Of a stretch of DNA of 5,718 bases, positions 1 to 5,718 are shown in pieces. Position 1 is the first letter of the stretch, and each line of letters starts with the position of its first letter. The stretch is taken from positions 1-5,718 of the forward strand of contig CAYXFH010000076.1 of NCBI GenBank assembly GCA_964464245.1, written 5' to 3'. The position numbers were made by a program, and so were the translations under genes. The DNA comes from JAPLHV01 sp964464245. GTDB taxonomy: Bacteria; Caldisericota; JANLFM01. The notes below the pieces were generated by a model. The model was not told the DNA's origin and did no database searches. It was given only the letters and a program-made list of their open reading frames with translations.

Positions 1-621
1 GGTATTGCGCCAGGTAATGTCCTCCACGAAACCCTCGTGCTCCGGATCGAGACGGACGAAATCCCCCACCTTCAGTTGACGGGAGGCGATGATTTGAATC
101 CCGGCGAAGAAGTTGGAGAGAGTGTCCTGCAGGGCCAGGGCGACGGCCAGGCCACCCACCCCGAGGGCGGTAAGGAGCGGGGTGATGGAGATCTGCAAAG
201 CGCCCAGCGCGAACAGGATGGCCACCCCCAGGATAGCGATGCGAGTGATGTTGGAGAAGAGAGTGGTGGTCGCCACCACCTCGTTCCGCCTTCGGGCGTT
301 GGCTGTGATCAGCTCTGACGTCAAGCGGGCCAAGAAGAGGCCTACTGAGAGGATCGCTAAAACCACCAAGATAGACTGGAGAGTGCTTGCCAGGGCTCTC
401 TGCATCGGGACTACAGCGAGGGTTAAATAGAGGGCGGCCAAAACCACCCAAAGGATAATTATTCCGGTGAAGACCCGGGGCAGGATCTGCCGCAGCTCGG
501 TTCCCTCCGCACCATCGACCATCCGCCAGCGACGCAGCAAATAGCGCTGCAGCAACAATCCCAGAATCAAGCCGGCCAGAGCCAGGACGACCGGCCAGAT
601 CAGCTCCGGCCACTCGATCAT
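1..621 (-). CDS. MscS-family mechanosensitive ion channel (N-terminal part, runs off the window)
   Basis: This is a small-conductance mechanosensitive channel relative, an inner-membrane pore that opens under membrane tension to release solutes during hypo-osmotic shock. The 207 visible residues show hydrophobic segments at about 6-26, 50-71, 80-100 and 124-145, then the family hallmark pore helix and start of the beta domain at about 147-192. That stretch includes the Gly/Ala-rich run LGVGGLAVALALQDTLSNFF, then the GIQIIASRQLKVGDFV block. The cytoplasmic vestibule lies beyond the window edge. The start is the ATG at 621-619, which overlaps the TGA of the upstream oxidoreductase (ATGA). An AAGGAG site lies inside the end of that gene at 637-632, so translation is probably coupled. 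Several extra N-terminal helices make it larger than E. coli MscS (three helices). The family call is secure; ion selectivity cannot be read. Confidence 0.93.
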   Translation of the reverse strand, partial: MIEWPELIWPVVLALAGLILGLLLQRYLLRRWRMVDGAEGTELRQILPRVFTGIIILWVVLAALYLTLAVVPMQRALASTLQSILVVLAILSVGLFLARLTSELITANARRRNEVVATTTLFSNITRIAILGVAILFALGALQISITPLLTALGVGGLAVALALQDTLSNFFAGIQIIASRQLKVGDFVRLDPEHEGFVEDITWRNT

Positions 622-2129
622 TGTTCCCGCTCTCCTTCCTCGGATATCCGGAAGAGGCGGTTGTCCTCTTTGCAGAGTCGCTGGATGACGCGCCGCGCAT
701 CCTGGGCGACTGCCGCTACCCCGCCCCCCGGTGCGACCCACTGCCCCGTCATCCAGAAGGCGCCCAACCCGGGGAGCTTGTGAGGGACCGCCTCGGCCCC
801 GCTGAAGCTGCTGTTTTGGGTGGTGGGCAGCCATCCGCCGGCCGCCCCGTTCCAGCAGCCGGTTGTTTGCTCCCAGGTCAATGGAGTGGCCACATCGAGC
901 GCCTCGACGGCGCTGCGGAAACCGGGCAATCGTTCCTCCAGGAAGGTGGTCATCCTGGCGGCAATCTCCTCCTTGGCGGCTCGGTAGCCGGCCTCCCCCT
1001 CTTGGCGCAGGGTCCGCCAGGGGCGGATTTGGGAAGCGAAACGGACCACAGCCGCGCAACACCCAGAGGGAGCGAGGGAGGGATCTTGGGTGAAATGATG
1101 CAGAGTTAGTCTGCTGAGACGATCGGCGCCTAACGGGATCGGCTCCTTCAATTCCCAGGTCTGGACGGGCGGTTGACCGGACAGGTCGAGGCGGAGGCCG
1201 AAGGAGACCTGGACTAGGGCCGGGGCGAGAGGCCAGCGCTTGTAGGGGTACTCCAGCGAACGGTCCAGGGTCCGCTCAGCCAGCATCCCGTAGAGTGTGG
1301 CGTGACCGTCAGCAGCCGAGATCACCTCGTCGGCGCGCTCCTCGCTGCCGTCAGCCAAACGAACGCCTACAGCCCGTCCCCCTTCGACGATAACACTCTC
1401 CACGCTCTGCCCGAGATGGAGTTCTCCGCCCAGGACGCGGCAGCGAGAGGCGATGGCCTGACTGAACGCCGCTGAGCCTCCATGCGGCCGGCCGACGTTT
1501 CCCTGCGCCTGCCGCGCTAAAGAGAAGAGGTAAGAGAGGGCGGAGTCCCCGCGGGTGTTTGTGAAAGCCTTCCCCAGGAAGGAATCCTGAAACCGGCGAC
1601 TCAGTTCAGCCAAGGTTGCCTTCTCCCATTTCCGAACGAAGCGCATATAGGCGCCAAGCCGAGTTGCCAGCCGCAAGCGCCTGGCGAAACCCCCTGTGTC
1701 AAAGGCTTCGATGGTATCGGTGAAGCGCATCAGCAAGCGCACCGCAGCCAATATCTCGCGGCTGGCTGCCCGATCAGGAGGGGAAATACGCTCCATCTCC
1801 TCCTCCAAGCGAGGGAGATCTCGATAGAAGGAGAGGACTTGTGTCCCGTCCGCGCTGTGATAGGCTGAAACGATCTCCGGCTGGGGGAGGAATTGCCCGG
1901 AGAGCCCGCCAAGTTCCCGCCAGAGATGGCTCATCTCCTTCCCGGGAACGCAGCCCACCACGCCGGAGAGGCAACCATCAAAAACATACCCCTGCCGTTG
2001 CCAAGCAGTGCAAAGCCCGCCCGGAGCGGCCTGCTTTTCATAGATGCGGACCTTATAGCCGTTCATGCGCGCGTAACAGCCCACTGCCAAGCCGGCGATG
2101 CCGGCGCCGATGATGATTACCGTCGACAT
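618..2129 (-). CDS. CrtI/phytoene-desaturase-superfamily FAD-dependent oxidoreductase
   Basis: This is a complete 503-residue flavoprotein of the group containing phytoene desaturase, carotenoid isomerase and retinol saturase. A dinucleotide-binding motif (GAGIAGL, residues 8-14) opens the protein, followed by the acidic ribose-binding Glu31 and the PGGLC segment at 36-40. The C-terminal FAD-contact block reads TGQWVAPGGGVAAVAQDA (461-478), preceded by the ATPLTWEQTTGCWNG stretch (414-428) typical of this branch. Length is normal (about 490-510). The ATG at 2129 follows an AAGGGG site about 7 bases upstream. The start is well supported because the Rossmann motif begins within eight residues. 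It is the third gene of the minus-strand run, 91 bases after the methyltransferase remnant, and overlaps the channel gene by four bases. No phytoene synthase or other carotenoid gene is nearby, so a carotenoid substrate is not established. It could instead reduce or desaturate another polyene or lipid. Confidence 0.9.
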   Translation of the reverse strand: MSTVIIIGAGIAGLAVGCYARMNGYKVRIYEKQAAPGGLCTAWQRQGYVFDGCLSGVVGCVPGKEMSHLWRELGGLSGQFLPQPEIVSAYHSADGTQVLSFYRDLPRLEEEMERISPPDRAASREILAAVRLLMRFTDTIEAFDTGGFARRLRLATRLGAYMRFVRKWEKATLAELSRRFQDSFLGKAFTNTRGDSALSYLFSLARQAQGNVGRPHGGSAAFSQAIASRCRVLGGELHLGQSVESVIVEGGRAVGVRLADGSEERADEVISAADGHATLYGMLAERTLDRSLEYPYKRWPLAPALVQVSFGLRLDLSGQPPVQTWELKEPIPLGADRLSRLTLHHFTQDPSLAPSGCCAAVVRFASQIRPWRTLRQEGEAGYRAAKEEIAARMTTFLEERLPGFRSAVEALDVATPLTWEQTTGCWNGAAGGWLPTTQNSSFSGAEAVPHKLPGLGAFWMTGQWVAPGGGVAAVAQDARRVIQRLCKEDNRLFRISEEGEREQ

Positions 2130-2220
2130 GCCTGCCCCTTGCTGACGACCCCAAGCTTCTCTCGCGCCATTCGTCTAAACTTCATCGCTGGACCTTCGCC
2201 ACCCTCTCTCACTGCTGCCC

Positions 2221-3040
2221 TCATCTCTTGCGCATGCGCAAAGAGAAGAGCATCGGGATCGAGTCCAACCCGCCTTGCATCTGCCAGTAGCCATCCGGAC
2301 GTTGCTCCTGGAAAGGGAAATAGGGGCACATAGCCAGGGGGAACTCGCGCAGTGATTCTAGCTCCAGCCCCGCCTGCAGCAGCGCATTGAGGATATCGGC
2401 CAGGCTGTGGGTCCACTCGTAGGAGGGAAGGTCGACCTGCGCCTGGGGGTCAGCGTAGTCGCCGTCCCCTTCCCAAAGTGTCGGGTCCGGCCGGTGGAAG
2501 TAGGAATAGGCCACGCGCAGGCTGCTCTCCTTGGGACCATTGGCGAAGACGTTCAGGAAGGGGTGTCCTTCCACCAAAACGAAGCGACCCCCCGGCTCCA
2601 GGAAATGGGCGACGATCTGTCCCCAGCGGGGCAGATCGGGCAGCCAGCAGAGCACGCTCGGCGCAGACGATCTGGAAGCGCTTCTCCAGGCGTTGGGGCA
2701 AGTCGTAGAGATCAGAGCAGATGAATTCCGCGGCCAACCCCAGCCGGTCGCGCAGGGTGCAGGCCGCCTCGATTGCCCGGGGGGAAAAGTCAACTCCCGT
2801 CGCCTCTGCTCCCAATCGAGCCCAGGAAAGCGTATCCATGCCAAAATGGCACTGCAGATGCAACAGACGGCAGCCCTCCACCGAGCCTACCTCCTCTCGC
2901 TCGATGGCCAACAGCGACGATCCACCAGCCAGGAAAGCCTCCAGATTGTAGAAAGCCGAGCGCTGGTGAATCGAAACTAATGAATCCCAAAAGGCCCGGT
3001 TGGCCTCCAGGAAACGGTCCCTTGAACGATCCCTGTCCAC
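2221..3040 (-). pseudogene. class I SAM-dependent methyltransferase, frameshifted
   Basis: Two overlapping reading frames together make one methyltransferase of about 272 residues, the usual size for this family. The first frame starts at a GTG (3040) with a strong AGGAGG site at 3053-3048, seven bases upstream. It gives the helix around 'RAFWDSLV' and the SAM-binding motif I variant LLHLQCHFGMDTLSWARLGA (59-78), then TGVDFSPRAI with Asp84 for the ribose and the SDLYDLP motif (109-115). After FQIVCAE (about residue 128) homology leaves this frame. It resumes in another at VLCWLPDLPRWGQIVAHFLE and runs through PGGRFVLVEGHPF to the end at 2221. The break lies between about 2668 and 2653. Intact relatives usually have about five residues between the two Val positions, and here ten bases remain, so a five-base loss is a plausible cause. 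There is no homopolymer or slippery site. The substrate is unknown. As it stands the product would lose the C-terminal substrate half. Confidence 0.87.
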
Positions 3041-3109
3041 GATTCTCCCTCCTCATTCAGCCCGGGTGATGTTGGTTGCCCTTCGCCGGGGATGTCTTTC
3101 GAAAAAGCG

Positions 3110-3544
3110 CTACTTCCTTCGGCCTATCACCCTGGATCGGCTCAGATCCTCGGGCAGGTGAGAGCTGCAGGCGCCAAGCACAATAGCCACCGAGAGAAAG
3201 ATAAAAGCGTTCTCTTTCAGCAGGAAAGCCAGCGCCGTCATTACCACTGTAATCAGGGTGAGGATCCCCTTCACTTCCACAAACCAGGCCCACCCGTCGT
3301 TATAGAGCCCCCGCAGCATCAATAGAACGCCTGACCCGACGGCCAACCAGGGAAAGAGGACCGGTACGCTGAATCCCAGGAAGGAAGCGCCGTACCATAC
3401 CGCAAAGCCGACGATATGACATAAAAGGAGAGCCAGCTTCCAGAATTCGTCCCCCGGCAGCGGCTTGCGTTCTTTGTGGCTCCCTGTCATCGTCTTGCTG
3501 CTCCCTGTGACCATCTTGCTGCCCTTCGGCTCTACCTTATCCAT
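3110..3544 (-). CDS. small four-helix integral membrane protein, function unknown
   Basis: This 144-residue protein belongs to no family I can name with confidence. A soluble, Ser/Thr/Lys-rich N-terminus (1-34) contains a duplicated seven-residue unit (SKMVTGS, SKTMTGS). Four hydrophobic segments follow at about 35-57, 60-80, 93-109 and 113-128. Conserved-looking residues include His43 and Trp50 in the first helix, and a late SSHLP motif (127-131) that recalls small uncharacterised membrane proteins with an SSH(M/L)P tail. The ATG at 3544 is chosen because an AAAGGGG site sits eight bases upstream (3559-3553). The frame stays open to 3763, but the extra 73 codons look unlike protein and cover the probable promoter. 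It leads the minus-strand run, 69 bases ahead of the methyltransferase. The family's usual C-terminus may be longer than this one. Confidence 0.78.
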   Translation of the reverse strand: MDKVEPKGSKMVTGSSKTMTGSHKERKPLPGDEFWKLALLLCHIVGFAVWYGASFLGFSVPVLFPWLAVGSGVLLMLRGLYNDGWAWFVEVKGILTLITVVMTALAFLLKENAFIFLSVAIVLGACSSHLPEDLSRSRVIGRRK

Positions 3545-3817
3545 CGAATAATCCCCTTTCATTGATTTGACAAGGAAATAGTATATCCCATTCCCTCCTC
3601 GCCGGATACGCCCCGATCCCCAGAACCTGAGAGCGTCATCCAAAAGGTGGGGAAAAAGGATTCTGCTATGATGACGGTAAAAGCAGAGCATGGCCGGAAA
3701 AGAATCGAGTGGCAGTGCTAGTGACTCTGCACAGCCCAGGTTGGCAGGAAGGATCTGAATCAAGAGTGATACAGGCGAGATACATCAGAAAATCTTGCAT
3801 AGCGTGGTACCTATCCC
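3545..3817. other. divergent intergenic region between membrane-protein run and aminotransferase
   Basis: About 270 bases separate the two divergently read genes. The left part holds the leader and -10-like box of the minus-strand run. The right part has a TTGGCA -35-like hexamer (3741-3746) without a matching -10, a GATACA direct repeat with 11-base spacing (3768-3773 and 3779-3784), and an imperfect palindrome around 3712-3730. A minus-strand open frame crosses most of it, but it lacks recognisable domains and is judged non-coding. No tRNA or obvious structured RNA was seen. Confidence 0.6.
3580..3585 (-). promoter_or_regulatory. candidate -10 box for the minus-strand gene run
   Basis: TATACT (minus strand) matches five of six positions of a sigma-70 -10 element and lies 35 bases upstream of the membrane-protein start, giving a short leader that contains the AAAGGGG ribosome site. 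No good -35 element is present at 16-18 bases; the best placed hexamer (TATCCG) is poor. It is therefore a weak call based on position and one box. Confidence 0.35.
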
Positions 3818-5023
3818 ATGAATGAGCGGATCAATCCCGTCATCTGGTACCCGGGTCACGATCTGCTGCTGGAAGACATCGTCCGGGCCGAGAACTGCCA
3901 TCTCTTCGATTCCAGTGGAAAAAGATATGTCGATCTGGAATCCGGCGTTTGGTGCACTTCAATCGGACACGCAAATCCCAGAATCCTGCGCACGATGGCG
4001 GAGCAATCGGCCCGCATTGCGCACACCGGCTTTGGCTACTCCAACGGGATCGTAGAGGAGGCCGCGCAGGAGATTCTACCCCTGTTGGGATTCGAAGGCG
4101 GCCAATGTGTGTTCCTCTGTTCGGGGAGCGAGGCCGTGGAGTACAGCGTGCGGGTGGCGCAATCGGTCAGCGACCCGCCGATGCTGAATCGCCCCCTGCT
4201 GATGACCATGACCGACTCGTACTTCGGAGCCTACGGATCAGCGAACCGGAAACGGGAGGACGAGTGGTTCTGCTTCGATTGGGCGCCATGCGCCGCCTGC
4301 CCAGATCCCGGTGAGTGCAACGAGCGATGCCGGCATTGGTCGGCGATCCCCTTTGATCGTATTAGAGGATTCCTTTTCGAGCCGGGCAGTTCTTCCGGCC
4401 TGGTCCGGTTCCCTCCTCAGAAGCTGATCGGCAATATCGTAGCAGCGGTTAAGGCGAACGACGGCTTGGTCTTGGTCAACGAGGTGACGACGGGGGTTGG
4501 CAGGACCGGATTATGGTTTGGCTACCAGCATTATGATATCTCTCCGGACATTGTCGCCCTGGGCAAGGGCATCGGCAATGGCTATCCCGTCAGTGTGGCA
4601 TGCTTTGCGCCTGGCGTGCTGGAACGACTGGGCAGCCAACCATTGAAGTACTCCCAATCCCATCAAAACGATCCGCTGGGAGCGGCCATGGCGCGGGAGG
4701 TCATCAAGGTGATCCAGGAAGAAGGTCTGATCGAGCGAATCAAAGGCATTGCCGCCACCCTTTTATCCGGACTGGAGGAGATCAAGGATCGCACCGGCCA
4801 GATCAAGGAGATCCGTTCGCGAGGATTGATGGTAGCGTTGGAATTGAAAGACGATCCGGAGACCTCGCTTACGATCCGGACACAGCGCGAGTTGGTGCGC
4901 CGGGGCTATGTCTTGGGGCGAAGGCCTGGCGTCAACCTGCTGAGGCTCGATCCCAGCCTGACCATTGACCAGGAGGATATCGCCGGCTTCCTGGAGACGT
5001 TCGAGTCAGTTCTGGCCGAATGA
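3818..5023 (+). CDS. class III (ornithine/acetylornithine-type) PLP-dependent aminotransferase or phospholyase-like enzyme
   Basis: This is a complete 401-residue fold-type I PLP enzyme of the class III aminotransferase family, expected in the cytoplasm as a dimer. Visible landmarks are the phosphate-binding CSGSEAVEY (101-109), the aromatic DSYFG (133-137, usually YHG), the EPGSSSG loop (188-194), the NEVTTGVGRTG block (221-231) and the catalytic Lys250 in ALGKGIGNGYPVS. SQSHQNDPLG (279-288) supplies the inter-subunit phosphate contact, with Ser where Thr is usual. Two oddities stand out: Asn221 replaces the normally invariant Asp that pairs with the PLP ring nitrogen, and residues 158-171 contain four cysteines (C-x2-C-x5-C-x3-C). 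The ATG at 3818 is fixed by an in-frame TAG at 3800-3802, and no clear ribosome site precedes it. The reaction cannot be assigned: amine transfer, or elimination as in ethanolamine-phosphate phospholyase relatives, are both possible. A kinase remnant lies downstream. Confidence 0.9.
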   Translation: MNERINPVIWYPGHDLLLEDIVRAENCHLFDSSGKRYVDLESGVWCTSIGHANPRILRTMAEQSARIAHTGFGYSNGIVEEAAQEILPLLGFEGGQCVFLCSGSEAVEYSVRVAQSVSDPPMLNRPLLMTMTDSYFGAYGSANRKREDEWFCFDWAPCAACPDPGECNERCRHWSAIPFDRIRGFLFEPGSSSGLVRFPPQKLIGNIVAAVKANDGLVLVNEVTTGVGRTGLWFGYQHYDISPDIVALGKGIGNGYPVSVACFAPGVLERLGSQPLKYSQSHQNDPLGAAMAREVIKVIQEEGLIERIKGIAATLLSGLEEIKDRTGQIKEIRSRGLMVALELKDDPETSLTIRTQRELVRRGYVLGRRPGVNLLRLDPSLTIDQEDIAGFLETFESVLAE

Positions 5024-5072
5024 ATGATGGGATCAGGTCTCCATCCTCCCTCCAACTCTTCATGGATCAGGT

Positions 5073-5109
5073 GCTTTGGTTTTCTCCGGAGCAAAGCCGC
5101 CTAGTTTTT
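5073..5109 (+). terminator. possible rho-independent terminator after the aminotransferase
   Basis: A GCTTTG/CAAAGC stem (5073-5078 with 5092-5097), with a 13-base loop, is followed seven bases later by five Ts (5105-5109). It starts 50 bases after the aminotransferase stop. The stem is short and only moderately stable and the T-run is not adjacent, so this is tentative. Confidence 0.35.
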
Positions 5110-5136
5110 GATTACAATTTGAAAGGCGCTTTGCCA

Positions 5137-5166
5137 GGCTGCTCAGTTCGCACCTGTTGGGCAGCC
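5137..5166 (+). promoter_or_regulatory. leader hairpin upstream of the kinase remnant
   Basis: GGCTGCTCA (5137-5145) pairs with TGGGCAGCC (5158-5166) in nine base pairs including one G-T wobble, with a 12-base loop. It ends 26 bases before the kinase start. A TACAAT -10-like hexamer at 5113-5118 would place it in the transcribed leader, but no -35 accompanies that box. It could be regulatory or chance. Confidence 0.25.
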
Positions 5167-5192
5167 GAGATATGGAATTGTATGGTGTGTAG

Positions 5193-5450
5193 ATGACAAG
5201 ACCGATACCCCCCGAAGTGAATGAAATCATTCGTCAGATCCCGAATTGGGCAAATGCGAAAGATTTGCAGATTGAACCCCTGGAAGGTTTGACCAATTCC
5301 AACTATTCCGTGAAAGTAGCTAACGAGCGTTTTGTGCTCCGCGTTAGCGGAAAGAACGCAGCGCGGCTTTGCATCAATCGTGAACTTGAAATCCTCTGTG
5401 CCAAGATAGACCCGAGACAGTTCCTCTCCCGAAATAGAAGAAGGAAATGA
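5193..5450 (+). pseudogene. truncated choline/ethanolamine kinase-like (APH-fold) gene, N-terminal remnant
   Basis: The first 65-70 codons match the N-lobe of the choline/ethanolamine kinase and aminoglycoside phosphotransferase fold. They show the EGLTNSNYSV glycine-loop equivalent (31-40), the VLRVSG strand with its ATP-binding-side Arg50 (48-53), and INRELE (61-66), which matches the 'idRe.E' helix of LicA-like kinases. Members normally run to about 270-350 residues. Here the catalytic HxD and DxD motifs are absent and the tail after about residue 68 is a basic run (SRNRRRK) before a TGA. No other frame restores homology. The ATG at 5193 follows an in-frame TAG directly, and its ribosome site is weak. 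The piece is visibly more A+T-rich than the genes to the left. An insertion sequence probably cut it at its 3' end. The product would be inactive as a kinase. Confidence 0.72.
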
Positions 5451-5718
5451 TAGGGCGGAGAATGAGAGTGAGATGAACCACTGGAGTATGATGGAAGTAG
5501 ACATGCTGCCGCAGGCTGGTAAGTTAACCATCGAACCAGGAAGAGGAGACGAGATGACAGGGATGACAGGGATGAGAATATTGGCCGCCGCCCCTACTGA
5601 AGAAAAGGACGCCCACTTCCCCGACCCGGAGGTGAGAGAACCTCAACCTCGCCCGCTGCGCCGCTTCACCGCCCGCTACAAGTCAGACCTCCTGCGCCAA
5701 GCGGAGAGCTGCAACACC
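5398..5718 (+). mobile_element. left part of a probable IS3-type insertion sequence (boundary approximate)
   Basis: Kinase homology stops around 5390-5420 and a transposase-like frame begins at 5554, so an element end must lie between them. A TG dinucleotide at 5398 (in tgtgccaagataga) is one possible left end, since IS3 elements start TG and end CA. The partner end and target duplication lie outside the window, so the exact boundary is a guess. The 100-odd bases before 5554 contain no gene. Confidence 0.5.
5554..5718 (+). CDS. IS3-family OrfA-like transposase, N-terminal part (runs off the window)
   Basis: This open frame of 55 codons begins at ATG 5554 and continues to the window edge. A GAGGAG site at 5543-5548 lies five bases upstream. 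The end of the visible protein, LRRFTARYKSDLLRQAESCNT from about residue 35, closely resembles the opening of the OrfA helix-turn-helix of one IS3 transposase group (typically RRFTAEYKLRIL.EA..C). There it is followed by a DNA-binding helix pair, and OrfB with the DDE catalytic domain would lie further right. The first codons are a tandem ATGACAGGG repeat, giving three in-frame ATGs (5554, 5563, 5572). The ribosome site best fits the first. The assignment rests on a short motif and is good but not certain. Confidence 0.72.
   Translation, partial: MTGMTGMRILAAAPTEEKDAHFPDPEVREPQPRPLRRFTARYKSDLLRQAESCNT

Noticed and set aside
37..430. Plus-strand frames of 93 and 105 codons at the left edge
   Set aside because: Both are antisense to the MscS channel gene, whose pore-helix motif is unmistakable.
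621..1109. Plus-strand open frame of 162 codons within the oxidoreductase region
   Set aside because: It is antisense to a full-length flavoprotein with clear FAD motifs, and its translation is Pro/Gly/Arg-rich with no domain.
2117..2416. Minus-strand 99-codon frame between methyltransferase and oxidoreductase
   Set aside because: It is mostly out of frame within the methyltransferase C-terminal half, which shows real family homology; no domain is visible in it.
2653..2668. Programmed frameshift making an intact methyltransferase
   Set aside because: There is no slippery heptamer, internal ribosome-site stimulator or downstream structure evident, and the spacing suggests missing bases rather than a designed shift.
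3545..3763. Extended N-terminus for the small membrane protein starting at 3763
   Set aside because: The extension has no ribosome site, overlaps the TATACT promoter-like box and reads as non-protein-like sequence. The 3544 start has AAAGGGG at ideal spacing.
5112..5531. Minus-strand open frame of 139 codons across the kinase remnant
   Set aside because: It is antisense to recognisable kinase N-lobe sequence, shows no family motif, and runs through the putative IS junction, so it cannot be an old gene.

Overview
This is a bacterial window of moderately high G+C. All genes are Shine-Dalgarno-led or translationally coupled, except the aminotransferase and the kinase remnant, which have weak sites. 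No rRNA, tRNA, CRISPR array or phage gene is visible. The gene types (a CrtI-like oxidoreductase, an MscS channel, a 'HLQCHFG' methyltransferase, a cysteine-rich class III aminotransferase and an IS3-like transposase start) suit an uncultured environmental bacterium such as a Chloroflexota-type lineage, but the sequence alone does not fix the phylum.

Left and centre (about 1-3544, all minus strand): a four-gene run read right to left. It comprises a small four-helix membrane protein (3544-3110), a class I SAM-dependent methyltransferase split by a frameshift (3040-2221), a complete 503-residue CrtI/phytoene-desaturase-superfamily FAD oxidoreductase (2129-618), and an MscS-family mechanosensitive channel whose start overlaps the oxidoreductase stop as ATGA (621 to the window edge). 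Short gaps and a coupled overlap suggest one transcript. A TATACT -10-like box at 3580-3585 lies just upstream of the first gene.

Divergent intergenic region (3545-3817): about 270 bases with no convincing gene. It holds the leader of the minus-strand run and, near its right end, an 11-bp-spaced GATACA direct repeat upstream of the aminotransferase.

Right (3818-5718, plus strand): a complete class III PLP-dependent enzyme (401 residues) with two unusual traits. One is a four-cysteine cluster (C158, C161, C167, C171). The other is Asn221 where class III enzymes normally have the PLP-binding Asp. A candidate terminator follows, then the first 65-70 codons of a choline/ethanolamine-kinase-like (APH-fold) gene that loses homology abruptly. 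The remaining sequence leads into a well-led open frame (5554 to the edge) that looks like the start of an IS3-type OrfA transposase. The simplest reading is that an insertion sequence cut the kinase gene.

The strongest second-look items are the altered active site and cysteine cluster of the aminotransferase, its pairing with a sugar/amino-alcohol-kinase relative (an arrangement reminiscent of kinase plus phospholyase pairs), and signs of decay in the region (frameshifted methyltransferase, IS-truncated kinase). I did not find firm evidence for a wholly new multi-gene system.
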